A stretch of DNA of 51,822 bases from Mogibacterium sp. (GCA_017515425.1 JAFWFU010000009.1:1-51822); one strand, 5' to 3'. Positions 35,306 through 44,862 are shown, counted from the first letter of the stretch. The notes: a model not told the origin generated them from the sequence alone. A program made the numbers and translations.

Positions 35306-37279
35306 ATGATTGATATTGAAGTTAAGAAAAATAGAATAGATGAGCTGGTGGGGAGTCTGAACGAGGCGTCGCGGGCGTATTATACGGACGGCGTGGAAAT
35401 CATCAGCAATTTCGAGTACGACGAGATGTATGACGAGCTTCTCGCGCTTGAGGACGAGACGGGATATATCAGAGACGACAGCCCCTCGGTGAACGTCGGA
35501 TATGAGACCGCCGCCGGACTTCCTAAGGTGGTGCATGAGACGAAAATGCTCTCCCTCAATAAGACGAAGGATAGAGGTGAGCTGAGGGCTTGGCTCGGAG
35601 ACAAAAAGGGCTTGCTCGCTTGGAAATTGGACGGGCTGACCGTAGCCCTGACATACGAGAACGGGCGGCTGGTGCAGGGCGTGACGCGCGGAAACGGAGT
35701 CGAAGGAGAGCTGATAACGGCGAATGCCTTGGCATGCAAAAATCTGCCGAAGAGCATAGCCCATAAAGGAAAGCTAATGCTCCGCGGCGAGGCTGTCATA
35801 AAGTATTCGGATTTCGAAAAGATAAACGAAGCCATAGACGATGCGGACGCGAAGTATAAGAATCCGAGAAATCTTTGCAGCGGCAGCATAAGGCAGCTTG
35901 ATCCGAAGGTGACGGCGAATAGAAATGTGAATATCTATGCCTTCTCTCTCTACAGGGCTGACGGCGTGGATATAAGGAGTCGAAGAGAAGGCATGGAATG
36001 GCTGAAATCTCAGGGATTTGACACTGTAGACTATATAATGGTCGATTCCTCTAATCTTCTTGAAGCCATAGACAGATACGAGGCTTCCATAGCGGATTTT
36101 GACATACCCTCAGACGGGCTGGTGCTGTCCTATGACGATTTGGACTATTCCGCGTCTCTAGGAGAAACGGCAAAGTTCCCGAGGGATTCCATAGCTTTTA
36201 AATGGCGCGACCAGCAGGCGGAAACCATTTTGCGGGAAATCGAGTGGAGTCCGTCGCGGACGGGACTGCTCAATCCCGTCGCCATATTCGACCCCGTGGA
36301 GCTTGAGGGCACGACAGTCTCGAGAGCCTCGGTGCATAATATAAATATTATGGAAGATTTGGCGCTCGGAATCGGCGACAGCATAAAGGTATACAAGGCG
36401 AATATGATAATCCCGCAGATAAGTGACAATCTGACGAGGAGCGGGCGGATAGATATACCAAAGACATGCCCTGTATGCGGGGGAGATACAGTCATAAAAG
36501 ATGAAGAGGGGACTAAGACCCTTTATTGCAGCAATGCAGCCTGCCCTGCCAAGCAGGTGAAGAGCTTTGAACATTTTGTCTCCCGTGACGCGCTGAATAT
36601 CGAAGGACTCTCCGAATCGGGTATCCTTAAGCTGATTGGCGTAGGCGCTGTAAGCGACTATGCGGATCTCTTCCGGCTGGAAGAGCATAGGCAGGATATA
36701 GTAGAATTGGAAGGACTCGGGGAAAAATCTTTTGAAAATCTCATATCTTCTGCGAAGAGGGCTTCGCATACGACTCCCGCAAGGCTGCTCTATGGGCTCG
36801 GAATCCCAGGGATAGGGACTGCCACGGCTACCGTCATAGCAAGGCATTGCCGGAACAAATGGGAAGATATACAGAGCCTGAGTGAAGATGAGCTGCTGAT
36901 GATTGACGGGGTCGGAGAGATTACGGCAAACGACTATGTGAAATTCTTCGCTGACGATACGAACAGGGAACGCCTTGGCAAACTCCTCGAAGTGCTGACG
37001 ATTGACGAGAGCTATGATGAATCCGGTGACGCCCTAGAGGGCAAGGTGTTTGTCATCACGGGAAGTCTCGAGCACTATGCCAATCGGAAGGATTTGAAAG
37101 CGGCGATAGAGGCGGAAGGTGGCAAGGTCGCAGGATCGGTCTCAGCCAAGACGGATTATCTCATCACGAATGACCCGAATTCCGGCTCATCAAAAAACAA
37201 GGCGGCGAGGGAGCTCGGGGTTGCCATAATAACAGAGGAAGATATAAGAGATATGCTCGGTGTGGCGAAGGCGCAGTAA
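35306..37279 (+). CDS. ligA: NAD-dependent DNA ligase
   Basis: 657 residues, typical of LigA. It seals nicks between Okazaki fragments and in repair. The adenylated Lys is in AWKLDGLTVAL (about residue 106). Other parts are the N-terminal Ia domain with YYTDG, an OB fold (SASVHNINI-like RASVHNINI), a zinc finger (CPVCGG, CSNAACPAK), helix-hairpin-helix repeats (GLGIPGIGTATA) and a C-terminal BRCT domain (KVFVITGSLEHYANRKDLK). It lies 93 bases after pcrA. The final codons are the first unit of a repeat extending past the stop. Confidence 0.97.
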   Translation: MIDIEVKKNRIDELVGSLNEASRAYYTDGVEIISNFEYDEMYDELLALEDETGYIRDDSPSVNVGYETAAGLPKVVHETKMLSLNKTKDRGELRAWLGDKKGLLAWKLDGLTVALTYENGRLVQGVTRGNGVEGELITANALACKNLPKSIAHKGKLMLRGEAVIKYSDFEKINEAIDDADAKYKNPRNLCSGSIRQLDPKVTANRNVNIYAFSLYRADGVDIRSRREGMEWLKSQGFDTVDYIMVDSSNLLEAIDRYEASIADFDIPSDGLVLSYDDLDYSASLGETAKFPRDSIAFKWRDQQAETILREIEWSPSRTGLLNPVAIFDPVELEGTTVSRASVHNINIMEDLALGIGDSIKVYKANMIIPQISDNLTRSGRIDIPKTCPVCGGDTVIKDEEGTKTLYCSNAACPAKQVKSFEHFVSRDALNIEGLSESGILKLIGVGAVSDYADLFRLEEHRQDIVELEGLGEKSFENLISSAKRASHTTPARLLYGLGIPGIGTATATVIARHCRNKWEDIQSLSEDELLMIDGVGEITANDYVKFFADDTNRERLGKLLEVLTIDESYDESGDALEGKVFVITGSLEHYANRKDLKAAIEAEGGKVAGSVSAKTDYLITNDPNSGSSKNKAARELGVAIITEEDIRDMLGVAKAQ

Positions 37280-37340
37280 AGGCGCGGTATAGGTGCAGCA
37301 AAGGCGTGGTAGCAGCACGGTATAGTTGCGTATAAATGGC
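37258..37340. repeat. Diverged tandem repeat, about 33-bp unit, at ligA 3' end
   Basis: The first unit is the end of ligA and what follows it (GGTGTGGCGAAGGCGCAGTA, then AAGGCGCGGTATA). The second is GGTGCAGCAAAGGCGTGGTA with GCAGCACGGTATA, and a partial third starts GTTGCG. Confidence 0.6.
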
Positions 37341-37413
37341 GAGTTCGCCATAAGAAAAACGCCATAAAAATAGAGACGAGGTTAGTGCTGACAGCAGAAA
37401 GGAGGATAGACCA

Positions 37414-38811
37414 ATGGAGAATTTAAGTCCGGTCGTGGAAATGGATCAGGCATACGACGAGACTATCGAAAAGATATTTGAGCTTTTAGACGAGAAGAAA
37501 TACTTCCACTGTAGAGATGAACTTCTCAAGCATAATGAAGTTGAAATAGCGGAAATGCTGGTGGATATAAGGCGAAAATTCGACTTGCAGAGAATGGTCG
37601 TCCTCTTTAGGGCGCTTCCAAAGGACATCAGCGTAGACGTTTTCGCGGAGCTTTCTGTGGACGATCAGATAGATATTATCAATATCATCACGGATCCAGA
37701 AATCAAATATATTCTCGATGAGCTCGACTTCGACGATATGATTGACGTTTTGGAGGAACTTCCGTCAAATATCGTGGACAAGATACTCGACAAGACGCCT
37801 AAGGGCGAGCGCAGACTGATAAACACCTTCCTAAAGTATAAGGAAGATTCCGCCGGTGCTCTTATGACGCCGGAGTATATAAATCTGAAAAAGACGGATA
37901 CCGTCAGAGAGGCGCTGGAGCATATTCAGGAGGTAGGGCTCGACAGAGAGACGATCTATACCTGCTATGTGCTGGACAGGGGGCGCAAGCTGATCGGAGT
38001 CGTTTCGCTCAGGGCTCTCGTAATCGCCCCTGATGACGCGATTGTCGGGGATATTATGGTGGACGATCCTGTGGTCGCCCATGTGGACGACGACCAGGAG
38101 GAAGTATCGGATTTGTTCACAAGATACGGCTATTTGGCAATCCCCGTGGTGGATAACGAATTCAGGCTCGTCGGTATCGTAACGGTAGACGACATCCTGG
38201 ACGTAATCGAAGAGGAGACCACCGAGGATATTGAGCGTATGGGAGGCGTTATCGATACGACGGATAAGGAGTATCTCGATATGTCCGTCTGGCAGCATGT
38301 TAAGGCGAGGCTTCCCTGGCTCTTCCTTTTGATGTGTTCCTATTTTATTACGGGCGGTATTATTCAGAGCTTTCAGGACGCGCTGTCACAGGTGATTTCT
38401 CTCGTAATATATATGCCTATGCTGATGGGCACGGGCGGAAATTCCGGCTCGCAGTCATCTACGCTCGTAATCCGCGGAATGGCGACGGGCGAAATAGATT
38501 TGAACGACTTTGTAAAGGTCATGTGGAAGGAACTGAGGATAGCCGTCGTTGTGGGGGCTGCGCTCAGCCTGATAAACTATTTCAGGATAGTTTTCCTGGA
38601 TCACAATCCGCCAATGGTGGCTCTTACCGTCTGCTTCTCAATGGTATTTATCGTAATCATAGCTAAGATAATCGGCTCAATGCTGCCGATGATTGCCAAA
38701 AAAATAGGAATAGACCCCGCGCTGATGGCAGGGCCTATGATGGCGTCTATCACGGATATGATTTCACTCAGCACCTATTTTATCATGGCAGGCATAATGC
38801 TGAACATCTGA
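37414..38811 (+). CDS. mgtE: Magnesium transporter MgtE
   Basis: 465 residues, the usual length. The N-terminal helical domain has repeated acidic motifs, followed by two CBS domains (about 135-260; LMTPEYINLKKTDTVREAL and VVDNEFRLVGIVTVDDILDV) and five membrane helices from about residue 290 with the pore signature GTGGNSGSQSSTL. It is a dimeric Mg2+ channel gated by intracellular Mg2+ through the CBS domains. AGAAAGGAGG precedes the ATG. I see no M-box riboswitch in the short upstream region. Confidence 0.96.
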   Translation: MENLSPVVEMDQAYDETIEKIFELLDEKKYFHCRDELLKHNEVEIAEMLVDIRRKFDLQRMVVLFRALPKDISVDVFAELSVDDQIDIINIITDPEIKYILDELDFDDMIDVLEELPSNIVDKILDKTPKGERRLINTFLKYKEDSAGALMTPEYINLKKTDTVREALEHIQEVGLDRETIYTCYVLDRGRKLIGVVSLRALVIAPDDAIVGDIMVDDPVVAHVDDDQEEVSDLFTRYGYLAIPVVDNEFRLVGIVTVDDILDVIEEETTEDIERMGGVIDTTDKEYLDMSVWQHVKARLPWLFLLMCSYFITGGIIQSFQDALSQVISLVIYMPMLMGTGGNSGSQSSTLVIRGMATGEIDLNDFVKVMWKELRIAVVVGAALSLINYFRIVFLDHNPPMVALTVCFSMVFIVIIAKIIGSMLPMIAKKIGIDPALMAGPMMASITDMISLSTYFIMAGIMLNI

Positions 38812-38814
38812 ATG

Positions 38815-39243
38815 AAGGGAATGTGTATTTTAAGCGACATTTTCATGGAGTCAAAAATCCCTAGTAAATTAAAGGATTTCACAGATCTAATCCTTGAAAT
38901 ACCGGAGAGCGACGCATTGACAGAACACCTCACACTTACAGGATTAACTTTGCCTACTGTTCCGCGGGCTGTAACAAAGGATGTATTGGTGGGATAAAGC
39001 CTACTGTTACAATGCTCCGGTCCGGATTGAGCAATATACTTCTCGGTTTGGAATGCATACGGAGATCCTACATCTTTTGGAGTAAAGAAAGGAATAGAAC
39101 CGTTCCAATAAGACGGCTCACCTGTTTTCAGTGTCCCCCCCCAAAAACACTTATCACTTCAGTAAGAGGCTTTTGTTCAGCAGATTTTGAATAGTATTCT
39201 CCAAAAACTGTTTCGGCCTTCTGAAGTAAATTCTCGTTTACCG
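38815..39243 (-). pseudogene. hsdS: Type I restriction specificity subunit (hsdS) remnant with G8 tract
   Basis: Reading the minus strand, NENLLQKAETVFGEYY is the conserved spacer helix of HsdS, followed by VISVFGGG. After a run of eight G (39135-39142 region) the next frame continues TLKTGEPSYWNGSIPFFTPK, DVGSPYAFQTEKYIAQSG and TNTSFVTARGTVGKVNP, a classic target recognition domain. Nine or six G would join the two frames. The 5' part, including any start codon and other recognition domain, is missing; the end near rhuM is abrupt. No hsdM or hsdR is in the window. Exact ends are approximate. Confidence 0.8.
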
Positions 39244-39259
39244 CATAGAAAGGAGAACC

Positions 39260-40309
39260 ATGGCAAAGAAGAAAAACGAAATCACAATACGCTCCTCTGC
39301 TGCAGAGTATCTCACTTTTGTGGCGGCCACCGGAGACAATTCGGAAAGTTTTGAGATGCGCTATGAGGATGAAAATATTTGGCTCACGCAAAAGATGATG
39401 GCCGCATTGTACGACGTCTCAGTGCCCGCAATAAATCAACATCTAAAAAAGATATTTGATGACAATGAGTTGGATGAAGAGGCAGTTGTTAAGAAATACT
39501 TAATAACTGCCGCAGATGGCAAAACATACAATACAAAACACTATAATCTGCAGGCAATTATCGCGGTTGGCTTCAAGGTCAATAATGAAAAGGCTGTCCA
39601 ATTCAGAAAATGGGCTAATGAGATCGTGAAAGACTATACCATCCAAGGATGGGTGATGGATGTGGAACGTTTAAAAGCTGGCGGAAGCGTCCTCACGGTT
39701 GACTATTTTGAGAAGCAACTAGAACGCATTCGTGAGATAAGGCTATCCGAACGCAGATTTTATCAGAAAATCACAGATATCTATGCGACTGCCTTGGATT
39801 ATGATCCTAGTGCCACGGCAACAAAAAGATTCTTTGCGGCCGTTCAGAATAAACTTCACTATGCGGTGCATGGAGAAACGGCAGCCGAAGTAATATACTC
39901 CCGCGCTGATTACAAAAAGGAAAATATGGGGCTCACCAATTGGGATGGTTCACCGCATAGTAAAATTCACAAATATGATGTTTCAATAGGCAAAAACTAT
40001 CTTTCTAAATATGAACTTGAGCAGATGGAAAGAATCGTATCCGCCTATTTGGACATGGCAGAAATTCAAGCCATGCGCCATATTCCCATGACGATGAAGG
40101 ACTGGGAAGAAAGGCTCAATGGATTTTTGATGTTGTGGGATCACAAAATACTTCAGGATGCAGGAAAGGTTTCAGCGGAACTCGCCAAGGAGTACGCAGA
40201 ATCGGAATTTGAAAAATACCGCATTATTCAGGACAGGCTTTATGAGAGTGATTTTGATCGTTTTCTTGCACTGGAACAGATTATAAAAGAACACGAAGAT
40301 AAAGAATAG
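39260..40309 (+). CDS. rhuM: RhuM family protein
   Basis: 349 residues. IWLTQKMMAALYDVSVPAIN and the following QHLKKIFDDNELDE are the family hallmark, with VKKYLITAADGKTYNTKHYN and FRKWANEIVKDY typical of the RhuM (virulence protein) family. Its biochemical role is unknown; such genes are often found inside type I restriction-modification loci. Here it is head to head with an hsdS fragment, so it looks like part of a broken or rearranged restriction locus. AAAGGAGAA precedes the ATG. Base composition is more AT-rich than in flanking core genes, suggesting transfer. Confidence 0.92.
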   Translation: MAKKKNEITIRSSAAEYLTFVAATGDNSESFEMRYEDENIWLTQKMMAALYDVSVPAINQHLKKIFDDNELDEEAVVKKYLITAADGKTYNTKHYNLQAIIAVGFKVNNEKAVQFRKWANEIVKDYTIQGWVMDVERLKAGGSVLTVDYFEKQLERIREIRLSERRFYQKITDIYATALDYDPSATATKRFFAAVQNKLHYAVHGETAAEVIYSRADYKKENMGLTNWDGSPHSKIHKYDVSIGKNYLSKYELEQMERIVSAYLDMAEIQAMRHIPMTMKDWEERLNGFLMLWDHKILQDAGKVSAELAKEYAESEFEKYRIIQDRLYESDFDRFLALEQIIKEHEDKE

Positions 40310-40384
40310 AAATACACTCCTATAGGCGACAGGAGTATCACAGATGGAACTGCCGCCCGTGTCGTTCTCCAAAAGGAAGGTACA

Positions 40385-41986
40385 ATGCATTTCAAAAAAG
40401 AGGTTTACAAGAAAATATCAATTACAGCACTCCTCATAGTTGTATTCGGCATGAGTTTCACCATTATTAGAAATGACATTTTACACATCATCAATACAGT
40501 TGTTCCGGTCAGAGAAAGCAAAGATTTGTTATTGCAACAGAAGGAAAAAATCGAGGATTTTGAGTACTTTTTCGATTCTGTTGTAAACAGTATGCCTATG
40601 ATTGACGATTACTCCGAACTATATGGTGTCAGTTTCAGAGAAAGGAAAGGCAAGTATCTGGAAATCATAAACAGCACCAAGTCCGATTATGAGTTTTATG
40701 TCGCAATGTCAGCAATAGCAAGTGACATTCCTAGTTTCCACACAGATGTAATTGAGCCGAGCACAGTAAATGCTCTTCACTGTTACAATTCAAAAAATCT
40801 TGCTGAAAACAGGGAATTAATTGCTAAGAATAAATATTGGGAAAGTTTGGCGATCTCAGGTGCGGCACAAAAAACATTCAAAAAATACAGAGTCTTTGAA
40901 TATGTGGACGGCGATTATATATATTCACCGTCTAAAAGCAAAGAAGAGGTAGAAGAGAATGACAATCAGGCAGTTGAACTAAAAAGCATTAACGGTAGTT
41001 CGCCTGATGAGTTTATAAAAGAAAATATTTCCATATTCAAACTGCATTATGACGGTAAGCATAAGAAGCCGTTTAGGTACTATATTGTCTTTAATTGCGA
41101 TAATGGGAATGAAGTGTCCGTAGAAATGAGAACGAAGGACGGAGACGTGGCAATTCAAAAATCTTATGTTAATTTGCTATGTGAGATGCAGTTTATTGAT
41201 GAGTCTATGGCGGATGTTGTAGAAGAATTCATACATGAGCAAGATAGTGTGTCATATATAAAAATCAATTCTTTGACTGCAAATACAGGGAAAGAGTTGA
41301 ACAACAAGATGAAAAGCCTAAAATATGACAATGTAATTATTGATATGCGAGATAACTATGGCGGGAATAAGGAACTGGCAGAAAAAAATATTTACCCCAT
41401 GTTGTATTCGGAGAAATTCAAATCTAAAAGCGTTTGGTATATGCCAATTACGACAACTAATAAAAAGGTATACGATAATATTTTGAATCGGATTATATCA
41501 AACATAAGAATAACAGAAAAATCACCATATAGCGAAATAGGAGAAAAAATATACTCTGCGACAGATGAGCACCAATATGAAGGCAGAATAGACCATAATA
41601 AAAATGTAATTATAATTACGAGTTGTGGACCAGGAAGTGCCGCGGACAGATTTGTATCGGATTTAAAAAATGAAGAATTAGCCGTTTTAGTGGGGAATAA
41701 TACCGGAGGAGAAGGATTAGGCTTTTCCTTCATGGCAGAATCAATGCCGAATAGCGGTCTCATATACATATATATGCCATGCGGAGCACAGAATCCGGAC
41801 GGAACTGACAACTCCGTTTATGGAACTGCTCCAAATTATTATGTTTCGCAAAGCAAGGATGACTATATAAAAGCAAGCAATACTGACATTCATGACGATT
41901 ATTCTGCTTTTCTAAAAAATGACACGATATATCAATGGTGTGTTGACTATTTGAAACATAAAACCTATTATGTTAATAACAAGTAA
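40385..41986 (+). CDS. S41 family peptidase, membrane anchored
   Basis: 533 residues. A membrane anchor (about residues 10-28) precedes an extracellular S41 (tail-specific) protease fold. The segment DYEFYVAMSAIASDIPSFHT aligns with the helical region ending in the DGHT motif, placing a candidate catalytic His at 119. SCGPGSAADRFVSDLKNEEL carries the likely nucleophile Ser418. The Lys of CtpA-type enzymes is absent (GNNTGGEG), so a Ser-His arrangement like the nisin resistance protein is more likely. It could degrade a peptide or bacteriocin, or process membrane proteins. Low GC suggests acquisition with rhuM. Confidence 0.8.
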   Translation: MHFKKEVYKKISITALLIVVFGMSFTIIRNDILHIINTVVPVRESKDLLLQQKEKIEDFEYFFDSVVNSMPMIDDYSELYGVSFRERKGKYLEIINSTKSDYEFYVAMSAIASDIPSFHTDVIEPSTVNALHCYNSKNLAENRELIAKNKYWESLAISGAAQKTFKKYRVFEYVDGDYIYSPSKSKEEVEENDNQAVELKSINGSSPDEFIKENISIFKLHYDGKHKKPFRYYIVFNCDNGNEVSVEMRTKDGDVAIQKSYVNLLCEMQFIDESMADVVEEFIHEQDSVSYIKINSLTANTGKELNNKMKSLKYDNVIIDMRDNYGGNKELAEKNIYPMLYSEKFKSKSVWYMPITTTNKKVYDNILNRIISNIRITEKSPYSEIGEKIYSATDEHQYEGRIDHNKNVIIITSCGPGSAADRFVSDLKNEELAVLVGNNTGGEGLGFSFMAESMPNSGLIYIYMPCGAQNPDGTDNSVYGTAPNYYVSQSKDDYIKASNTDIHDDYSAFLKNDTIYQWCVDYLKHKTYYVNNK

Positions 41987-42010
41987 AATGCCGGGGAGGT
42001 CAATCTGCTT

Positions 42011-42178
42011 TTGTTAGTTGCTGCAATCGCATGTGTAGTAACATTTGTAGCTGGAGTTAATATTGTTAGAAATATAAAAAACAAACAATATGCAAAGACC
42101 TTGGTTATAGCATTGAGTTTGGCTATATTGTTTATAGGTGGTTATTATCTGTTGTTGTTATTTATTACCGGCATGTAA
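42011..42178 (+). CDS. Small two-helix membrane protein, hypothetical
   Basis: 55 residues from TTG at 42011, with GGGGAGG about eleven bases upstream. Two hydrophobic segments (LLVAAIACVVTFVAGVNIV and TLVIALSLAILFIGGYYLLL) are separated by a short basic loop (RNIKNKQYAK). No family is recognised. It follows the S41 peptidase by 24 bases on the same strand and could be a membrane partner or an immunity-like protein for it. The start codon is uncertain. Confidence 0.45.
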   Translation: MLVAAIACVVTFVAGVNIVRNIKNKQYAKTLVIALSLAILFIGGYYLLLLFITGM

Positions 42179-42268
42179 TTAGTGTATCGTATGGATCGAA
42201 GGATAGCTTTTCTATCCTAGCGAAGCCGTTGTCTATGCTGAAGTCGAACTTGGCTCCGAACTATTGGC

Positions 42269-43447
42269 TTACGTGTCGTAGAGGAGCAGGTTGCGGGCTT
42301 TTTGCTCGACTGCCTCGGCTATGGCGAATACGACGTCAAGGGACGGCCCGTAGAATACTGCGCCGTGGTGAGGGATTATGCAGGCGTGGGTATTTTCCAT
42401 GGCAGCACATACGACCTCGGCGAGCCTGTCTGAACCAGCGGGTGCATATTCGGTGATGAGAATATCACCGATAAGACCTTTGAGGGCAGAATCCTCAATG
42501 GCAAAGCCTTTTTCACATGCAGCGAATACGGATATGGCGTTTGAATGGGTGTGGATAATCGAATCCGCGTCGCTCCGCTTCCTATAGATTGCCGCGTGCA
42601 TGGGAGCCTCGCTGCTCGGAATTCTCTGATCTCCGTATTCGAGTGTATGGAGATTGACCCTGACTATATCCTCCGGCTTTATTTCAAAATAGTCCATTGA
42701 GGAAGGGGTGATGAGCATTTCGTTTTCGTTCAGCCTGACCGACAGATTCCCCCAAGAACCATAGGATAAATCATGTCTGACGAGGTCTTTGCCAAACTCT
42801 ATGAGCTGTGAGCGAAGTGCAAATTCGTCCTCGTCAAAGCCGATAAAATTGACATGCGACTCTTCGTTCCTGTTTGTATAATCATTTTCAAAGCTATTCC
42901 TGCATGAGAGAGCGGTTTCGGTATCGAGTGCTATTGCGCCGCCGATGAGCTTGCCGTGGTTTTCTGCTTCGCATGCCTTCTCCACGATTTGGATCCCTGC
43001 GACTGCCTTTTTAAGATTGCTGCAGGCAGCGATGGCTCCGATGCCTTTTATTAGGCAGACATTGGTATCAGATACAGCCTGTATCAGAGCTTCCGAAGAG
43101 GTATCAGAGATAACCTTTAGTTCCGGTCCGGTAAGCATGGCGAGGTCTTCGAGAGAGGCGGGAATAGAGCTTACGTCCGCGGAAGCCGAAGCGGTGTCCG
43201 AAGAGCATCCGAAAATAATCGCGTTTATATCCTTGCGCGCTTTGAATATTTCTCCAAAATCGCCGCTGTTGATATCGCAAAGTTCAAATTCGTTGGTTTT
43301 TATCTCAGCGAGGATTTTAGTCCCTCCCGTGGCGAGATAGCTTGAATCATCTAAACGCACAGCCATCTGCCCGTACATTTTCTTAAACTTGCCGTGAAAA
43401 CCCTTGACGGCGTTCTCAAGTAATAATACACCCTTATCGTAGTCCAT
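42269..43447 (-). CDS. Two-domain class II aldolase/adducin family protein
   Basis: 392 residues in two related halves. The C-terminal half (from about 205) is a complete class II aldolase domain: GSWGNLSVRL, MLITPSSMDY, SSEAPMHAAIYRKR with the catalytic Glu, IIHTHSNAISVFA with two zinc-binding His, and IPHHGAVFYG. The N-terminal half repeats the fold in degraded form: YGQMAVRLDDSSYLATGG, then IFGCSSDTAS where HTHS should be, and CLIKGIGAIAA in place of the HHG segment. So one half looks active on a phosphorylated sugar or hydroxy acid and the other structural. It begins one base after the glycosyltransferase gene and is probably coupled to it. Confidence 0.83.
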   Translation of the reverse strand: MDYDKGVLLLENAVKGFHGKFKKMYGQMAVRLDDSSYLATGGTKILAEIKTNEFELCDINSGDFGEIFKARKDINAIIFGCSSDTASASADVSSIPASLEDLAMLTGPELKVISDTSSEALIQAVSDTNVCLIKGIGAIAACSNLKKAVAGIQIVEKACEAENHGKLIGGAIALDTETALSCRNSFENDYTNRNEESHVNFIGFDEDEFALRSQLIEFGKDLVRHDLSYGSWGNLSVRLNENEMLITPSSMDYFEIKPEDIVRVNLHTLEYGDQRIPSSEAPMHAAIYRKRSDADSIIHTHSNAISVFAACEKGFAIEDSALKGLIGDILITEYAPAGSDRLAEVVCAAMENTHACIIPHHGAVFYGPSLDVVFAIAEAVEQKARNLLLYDT

Positions 43448-43448
43448 C

Positions 43449-44768
43449 TTATTTCCCCTCTAGTATGGCGGCTGCCACCGCGTCCCATCTTGCCAGGCTC
43501 GTGTCAGGAGCCGCCCCTTGCAAATTTCCACTGTATATATCTAAAATCGCCTTCCTTATGACTGATTCCAAGTCGGAAACGAAATGCAGTCTGCCCGAAT
43601 CGCTTGGAGTATCAATGCCTTCCATTTCCGGCATCGCTATATATCTGACCTCGGAATTTGGAACATGTGAATCTATCCATTCGCGGACACCCGGCAAATC
43701 CGTGCATATCGGAAGCGCACCTGACGCCATCGACTCCATTATAACAAGCGGTAGACCTTCATAGTATGAAGGAAGTATGAATATATCGCATTGCTTTAGC
43801 ATGGTAGTCAGCTCTTCGTTTGAAACAAATCCGACCCAATCCACATATGCGGGAAGATTCTGAATAAGGCTGAGAACCTCATCATCCCGGCAGCCCCCTG
43901 CCATGCAAAGGGTGAATTCGGGCAAATATGCGTCTGAATGCAAGTTCTTGACTGCACTTAGAAGCTCAGGAATTCCCTTCACCTTGCTCAGCTTTCCGGC
44001 GAAGCAGAGTCTGACGGGATCGTCTTTTCGCCTCGGTTCTCTGCCTTCTGTATTATATCTCCTATGGTCGTAGCCCGCGCCTATCACCTTGATCTTATCT
44101 TCACCTATCCCGAAGGTCTCGACTATTTGGCGTTTCTGCTCTTCGTGAAGTGCCAATGCCATATCGAGCCCCGCGATATAAGGTCTGACGAGATTTCTCA
44201 GATTATCGCAGGCTGTCATCTGTCTAAGATCCGTGCTATGCGATATGCCATAAACCTTCCTGTCAGGGAAATGCCTTCTCACCAAGGCTGTGAGCAGGAA
44301 GAGGTGGTGACAGATGATTAAATCCGGGTTTAAATCCGTAACGGCTCTTCTTATTGTAGTTATAAATGCCCGATCAAATTCAGAGAGCATTTCCTGCGTC
44401 ATTTTTCGGTACTGCGTCGAAGGATAGGGCATTGAGTCGGACATGCCGACTATGGGATAGCTTATCCTTGCAGGCGGCTCCGCCTCTGTGACGAAGTCGG
44501 CATCCGGATGGATAAGCCCGCGCTCAAATCTGAAAAAGGAATTGGACGAAGTCGAGCCTGAGCCGAAGTCGAAGTCGAAATCCGAATCCGTAAAATGCAC
44601 GGGATAACAGAGCACGCCTTGAGGCAGGCTGACTTTATCGTGGGTATAGATCCCGCATACCACAATCTGACGGTGCCCCATGGCGTCGAAGGATTTGACG
44701 AGCTCGGTCATATATGTGCCGCTTCCTGTCGAATGCGGCTTTTGTGCGCTAATGCTCAGAATTTTCAT
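43449..44768 (-). CDS. Glycosyltransferase family 4 protein
   Basis: 439 residues, GT-B fold. The N-terminal domain opens MKILSISAQKPHSTGSGTYM. The C-terminal domain has RLCFAGKLSKVKGIPELLSA and the donor-site motif FILPSYYEGLPLVIMESMAS with the usual EX7E pattern, typical of retaining GT4 enzymes. Residues 81-95 (DSDFDFDFGSGSTSS) are a low-complexity insertion from a short DNA repeat. It is first in a two-gene minus-strand unit with the class II aldolase. The acceptor is unknown; no polysaccharide genes are nearby. Confidence 0.9.
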   Translation of the reverse strand: MKILSISAQKPHSTGSGTYMTELVKSFDAMGHRQIVVCGIYTHDKVSLPQGVLCYPVHFTDSDFDFDFGSGSTSSNSFFRFERGLIHPDADFVTEAEPPARISYPIVGMSDSMPYPSTQYRKMTQEMLSEFDRAFITTIRRAVTDLNPDLIICHHLFLLTALVRRHFPDRKVYGISHSTDLRQMTACDNLRNLVRPYIAGLDMALALHEEQKRQIVETFGIGEDKIKVIGAGYDHRRYNTEGREPRRKDDPVRLCFAGKLSKVKGIPELLSAVKNLHSDAYLPEFTLCMAGGCRDDEVLSLIQNLPAYVDWVGFVSNEELTTMLKQCDIFILPSYYEGLPLVIMESMASGALPICTDLPGVREWIDSHVPNSEVRYIAMPEMEGIDTPSDSGRLHFVSDLESVIRKAILDIYSGNLQGAAPDTSLARWDAVAAAILEGK

Positions 44769-44862
44769 GGGCTTATCTTACTATTTAACGCCGACGAATT
44801 AAAGAAATCATAACAAACTGAAATGATTATTATTCCAAAGCGAGGATTAAATGGGGTTGAGA

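Noticed and set aside
37280-37413. Possible M-box riboswitch before mgtE
   Set aside because: The gap is short and mostly tandem repeat; no M-box sequence elements are visible.
38812-38997. 61-codon plus-strand frame just after mgtE
   Set aside because: It is antisense to the hsdS remnant, has no good ribosome binding site and resembles no protein.
42179-42268. Possible further tandem repeat or terminator near GGATAG...CTATCC
   Set aside because: Unit similarity is too weak and no T run follows the hairpin on either strand.
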